Source: Pirellulales bacterium
Lineage (GTDB): Bacteria > Planctomycetota > Planctomycetia > Pirellulales > JALHPA01
DNA: 8,241 nucleotides
Assembly (NCBI GenBank): GCA_022842745.1
Contig: JALHPA010000084.1
Span: forward strand, 1-8,241
Direction: 5' to 3'
Of this stretch, positions 6,511 through 8,241 are shown piece after piece; position 1 is the stretch's first letter, and the number at the start of each line of letters is the position of its first letter. Position numbers and translations under genes: made by a program. The notes below the pieces were generated by a model, which was given only the letters and a program-made list of their open reading frames with translations, did no database searches and was not told the origin of the DNA.

Positions 6511-7524
6511 CTACTCCCCCCGTTCCGCCAGCACGTCGTCAAAATCTCGCAAGTGGTAATCCAGCTTCACCCGGTCCAGAACTCTGCACAATCCTCGTAG
6601 CGCCACCCCCATCCCATCCGGCCCGCTGAATCCCCCGTACTGTCCGCCCCCCTTCACGTGCGGCTCCAGCTCCACAAACACCCCAGGAATTCCCCGCCGT
6701 TTCAACCGCTTCTCCAAAGTCGGCACAAAACTGCGAAAATCTCGCAAGATCGCCTCGTGTCCGCTGTCTCCCAAATCGGCCGGCACAAAATGCTTAAGCG
6801 CCTCCTCGTCCACGTGCGCCTTCCGCCGCGCAGGCTTCGGGTGCCGGTAATCCTTGATGTGCAACCAGCCCAATCCGGGTTTCATCGCCTGGTACTGCTC
6901 GAACGTCTCTGCCGCCGAGTATCCCTGCGTAATGATGTTTCCGGCGTCAAAAATCAGCACCAACGCCGGATGATTCACCTGCCGGAAGATCTCCCCCATC
7001 AAAAAACCGTTCTGCCCCACCAGGTTCGCCTCGACCTCCAGCCCAAACGTCAGGTCCGAACGGTGGCAAGCCTCCGCCATCTGCCCAATCTGCTCCACCG
7101 CCTGCGGCAGGTGTGTTTCCGGCTTGCTCCCCCGCGGATGGTAAAACGAAAACCCCCGAATCAACTTGGTTTCAAACGCGTGCGCCAATTCGCAGGCCCG
7201 CGCCACCTCCTTGGCCAGATATTTCTTGAACGGCACGAACCGGTTTTGCGTCTTGTCCTCCACGTCCAACAGCTTGACCTTCCCCAACGGAGAGCCAATG
7301 CTCGTAACGTTCAGCCCGTACTCGTCCTCCAAGTGCCGCATTCTCTGAATTTCCGCCGTGCTCAATTGCATCACGTTCTTGACGCCGCGGCCAGCGTCGA
7401 CGAATCGCAGCGTGTAGTACTGCAATCCCAGCGCCGAGAGCGCCGCAAACTGCTGCACCGCGGTCTTCTGATTGGCGGCCTCGTCTCCAAAGCCGGAAAG
7501 AATCACCTGGGGATTGGCAGGCAT
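6511..7524 (-). CDS. Sugar phosphate isomerase/epimerase-like TIM-barrel protein (AP_endonuc_2 fold)
   Basis: This 337-residue protein has the layout of the xylose-isomerase-like TIM-barrel family (Pfam AP_endonuc_2), whose members isomerise or epimerise sugars or inosose derivatives using a divalent metal. The likely metal ligands are Glu163 or Glu165 in LEVEAN, Asp193 in FDAGN, His222 in LHIKDYR and Glu285 or Glu287 in FVELEPH, on consecutive barrel strands as expected. The N-terminal ILSGFGDE (8-15) is a typical first strand. GGGQYGGFSG (292-301) after the last Glu is a glycine-rich loop. No signal peptide is visible, so it is probably cytoplasmic. The ATG at 7524 begins just before the first strand and gives normal family length; no clear Shine-Dalgarno is present. 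The substrate cannot be told: no sugar dehydrogenase, kinase or transporter lies next to it. It is the first gene of the minus-strand block, with a 205-nt gap to cysC, so it is probably a separate unit. Confidence 0.82.
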   Translation of the reverse strand: MPANPQVILSGFGDEAANQKTAVQQFAALSALGLQYYTLRFVDAGRGVKNVMQLSTAEIQRMRHLEDEYGLNVTSIGSPLGKVKLLDVEDKTQNRFVPFKKYLAKEVARACELAHAFETKLIRGFSFYHPRGSKPETHLPQAVEQIGQMAEACHRSDLTFGLEVEANLVGQNGFLMGEIFRQVNHPALVLIFDAGNIITQGYSAAETFEQYQAMKPGLGWLHIKDYRHPKPARRKAHVDEEALKHFVPADLGDSGHEAILRDFRSFVPTLEKRLKRRGIPGVFVELEPHVKGGGQYGGFSGPDGMGVALRGLCRVLDRVKLDYHLRDFDDVLAERGE

Positions 7525-7571
7525 GCGTGCATTTCGGTTCCAAGAGGCAATCGGATCAGGGACGAGCGGAC

Positions 7572-7600
7572 ATTGTGGACCGCCCCCGATTCCCGTGCAA
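7572..7600 (-). promoter_or_regulatory. Candidate promoter of the TIM-barrel gene
   Basis: On the minus strand TTGCAC (7600-7595) and CACAAT (7577-7572) are spaced by 17 nt, about 50 nt before the start at 7524. Matches to consensus are modest (three and four of six), so this is weak evidence. Confidence 0.22.
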
Positions 7601-7825
7601 GGGAGCGGCCCTCACCCTGACGGAATCAAAACCCCGCAAGCGGTCTCCCGCGCGGGCATCACACCGGACAGCAGCCCCCCTGAAATTTCCGGCCGACTCG
7701 TCCACTTCCGCCCGTCGGCCATTGCCCCGCAATTCGACGTAGTTTCGCAGGTCGATCCTGCCGTTCATTCCGATCGTAGCGACCGCGCACAAATTCCCCG
7801 GGATGCCATGCCCGGCCGGTCGATT

Positions 7826-7831
7826 TATACT
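7826..7831 (+). promoter_or_regulatory. Candidate -10 element for the small secreted-protein gene
   Basis: TATACT, five of six matches to the -10 consensus, lies in a short AT-rich patch 61 nt before the ATG at 7893. No recognisable -35 is found 16-19 nt upstream. A start site near 7838 would leave a leader of about 55 nt. Confidence 0.4.
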
Positions 7832-7878
7832 GCCAGTTCAGTTTTCAAGGACTGGGCGATTTGGCCTTCCCACGGTGC

Positions 7879-7883
7879 GAGGA
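7879..7883 (+). promoter_or_regulatory. Ribosome binding site of the small secreted-protein gene
   Basis: GAGGA lies 9 nt before the ATG at 7893. It supports that start over the upstream in-frame ATG at 7803, which lies before the candidate -10 element and would bury the signal peptide. Confidence 0.6.
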
Positions 7884-7892
7884 CGAAAATCC

Positions 7893-8105
7893 ATGCGTTA
7901 TTTACTGCTCTTCGCGGTAGCGACTCTCCTGAGCTTTGCCGGCCAACCCCCGGCGGAAGCAGGACCGCGGCTCCAAGGCATCAAGGACGCCTACAAGGCC
8001 AAGCACGAGGGCTTAATGGAAAAACATCGCCATGCCAAAGCCATGAAAGGCCCCAAAAAGGGACACCACGGCGGCGGCGCCGGCGCGTGCCAAAACTGCG
8101 GATAG
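7893..8105 (+). CDS. Small secreted His/Lys/Gly-rich protein with C-terminal CxxC
   Basis: I do not recognise this 70-residue protein. Residues 1-23 are a clear signal peptide: Arg2, a hydrophobic core (4-16) and an AEA cleavage site before Gly24. The mature part of about 47 residues begins with a probable short amphipathic helix (about 27-50) rich in Lys, with His at 38, 45 and 47. It continues with a KKGHHGGGAG stretch (55-64, His58 and His59) and ends CQNCG, with Cys66 and Cys69 in a CxxC. The combination of histidines and a CxxC could bind a metal or heme, or form a disulfide outside the cytoplasm; this is inference only. The gene stands alone, with its own ribosome binding site and candidate -10 box, and is followed by a GC-rich hairpin. 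The longer frame from 7803 adds 30 residues before the signal peptide and is rejected. Confidence 0.7.
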   Translation: MRYLLLFAVATLLSFAGQPPAEAGPRLQGIKDAYKAKHEGLMEKHRHAKAMKGPKKGHHGGGAGACQNCG

Positions 8106-8110
8106 CAGGT

Positions 8111-8187
8111 CCGGGCGGCAGGTAACCCAGCCGGCCCTCGAAAAGCGTTCCACCAACCTCGGCGGCTCCTGCCATTGGGCCGCCCGG
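8111..8187 (+). terminator. Long GC-rich imperfect hairpin after the small secreted-protein gene
   Basis: CCGGGCGGC (8111-8119) is repeated inverted as GCCGCCCGG (8179-8187), a perfect 9-bp match. A competing fold pairs CCGGGC with GCCCGG (8182-8187), GGCAGG (8117-8122) with CCTGCC (8168-8173), and AGCCG (8129-8133) with CGGCT (8163-8167). It begins 5 nt after the stop codon and has no T-tract. It may act as a terminator or 3' stabiliser, though inverted repeats are common by chance in such GC-rich DNA. The rest of 8188-8241 shows nothing identifiable. Confidence 0.3.
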
Positions 8188-8241
8188 GGACATGCTTCCA
8201 CCGCGCTCTCCACTCATTTCGCGCGAACTTCGATCGTTCCC

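Larger units (their letters stand above)
7525..7892. other. Divergent intergenic region (368 nt) between the TIM-barrel gene and the small secreted-protein gene
   Basis: No convincing gene lies here: the open frames on both strands have no ribosome binding site and no recognisable family features. It holds the candidate promoters of both divergent genes. I see no tRNA, riboswitch or repeat in it. Confidence 0.6.

Noticed and set aside
6658..7620. 320-codon open frame on the plus strand opposite the TIM-barrel gene
   Set aside because: It is rich in Arg, Leu, His and Gln with no recognisable motif, and the opposite strand holds a complete family protein with its metal ligands.
7556..7792. 78-codon frame on the minus strand in the divergent intergenic region
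   Set aside because: It has no ribosome binding site, is Arg/Gly-rich like a shadow frame, and overlaps the predicted promoters of both flanking genes.
7472..8125. 217-codon plus-strand frame spanning the divergent intergenic region and the small gene
   Set aside because: It overlaps the 5' end of the TIM-barrel gene and runs out of frame through the signal-peptide gene. Its product is Pro/Arg/Ser-rich with no domain.

Overview
The window looks like ordinary chromosome of a GC-rich planctomycete, probably of the Pirellulales type. This is inferred from gene content, not from a marker gene. The supporting points are a dihydropteroate-synthase-like protein of the kind linked to tetrahydromethanopterin (H4MPT) C1 metabolism, a eukaryote-style UDP-sugar pyrophosphorylase, an APS kinase with a long insert after its DGDN motif, and a secreted thioredoxin-protease fusion. 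No mobile element, CRISPR array, tRNA or rRNA was seen.

Layout. Positions 1-2399 are on the plus strand: the 3' part of a DHPS-like (DUF6513-type) gene, then after 30 nt a complete pabB. Together they suggest supply of p-aminobenzoate and its joining to a pterin, as needed for a folate-like or methanopterin-like cofactor. A 66-nt gap with a hairpin separates pabB from the convergent minus-strand block. Positions 2466-7524 are all minus strand. In transcription order they hold a sugar-isomerase-like TIM barrel (7524-6511), an APS kinase cysC (6305-5649), a UAP1/UDPGP-family pyrophosphorylase (5590-4175) and an exported thioredoxin plus trypsin-like protease (3914-2466). Positions 7893-8105 on the plus strand encode a tiny secreted His/Lys/Gly-rich protein ending in a CxxC motif, divergent from the TIM-barrel gene.

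How the genes may work together. cysC and the UDPGP gene are 58 nt apart and may be co-transcribed; their products, PAPS and a UDP-sugar, are the two donors needed for sulfated glycans, though no sulfotransferase or glycosyltransferase is present. The thioredoxin-protease has its own strong Shine-Dalgarno sequence and a 5' leader with a tight hairpin, so it may be a separate unit acting outside the cytoplasm. The TIM-barrel protein and the small secreted protein have no assignable pathway here.

The most unusual items are the thioredoxin-protease fusion, with cysteines placed around the protease catalytic residues and an eight-G tract at the active-site serine motif, and the 70-residue secreted CxxC protein. 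I saw no clear evidence of a wholly new multi-gene system.
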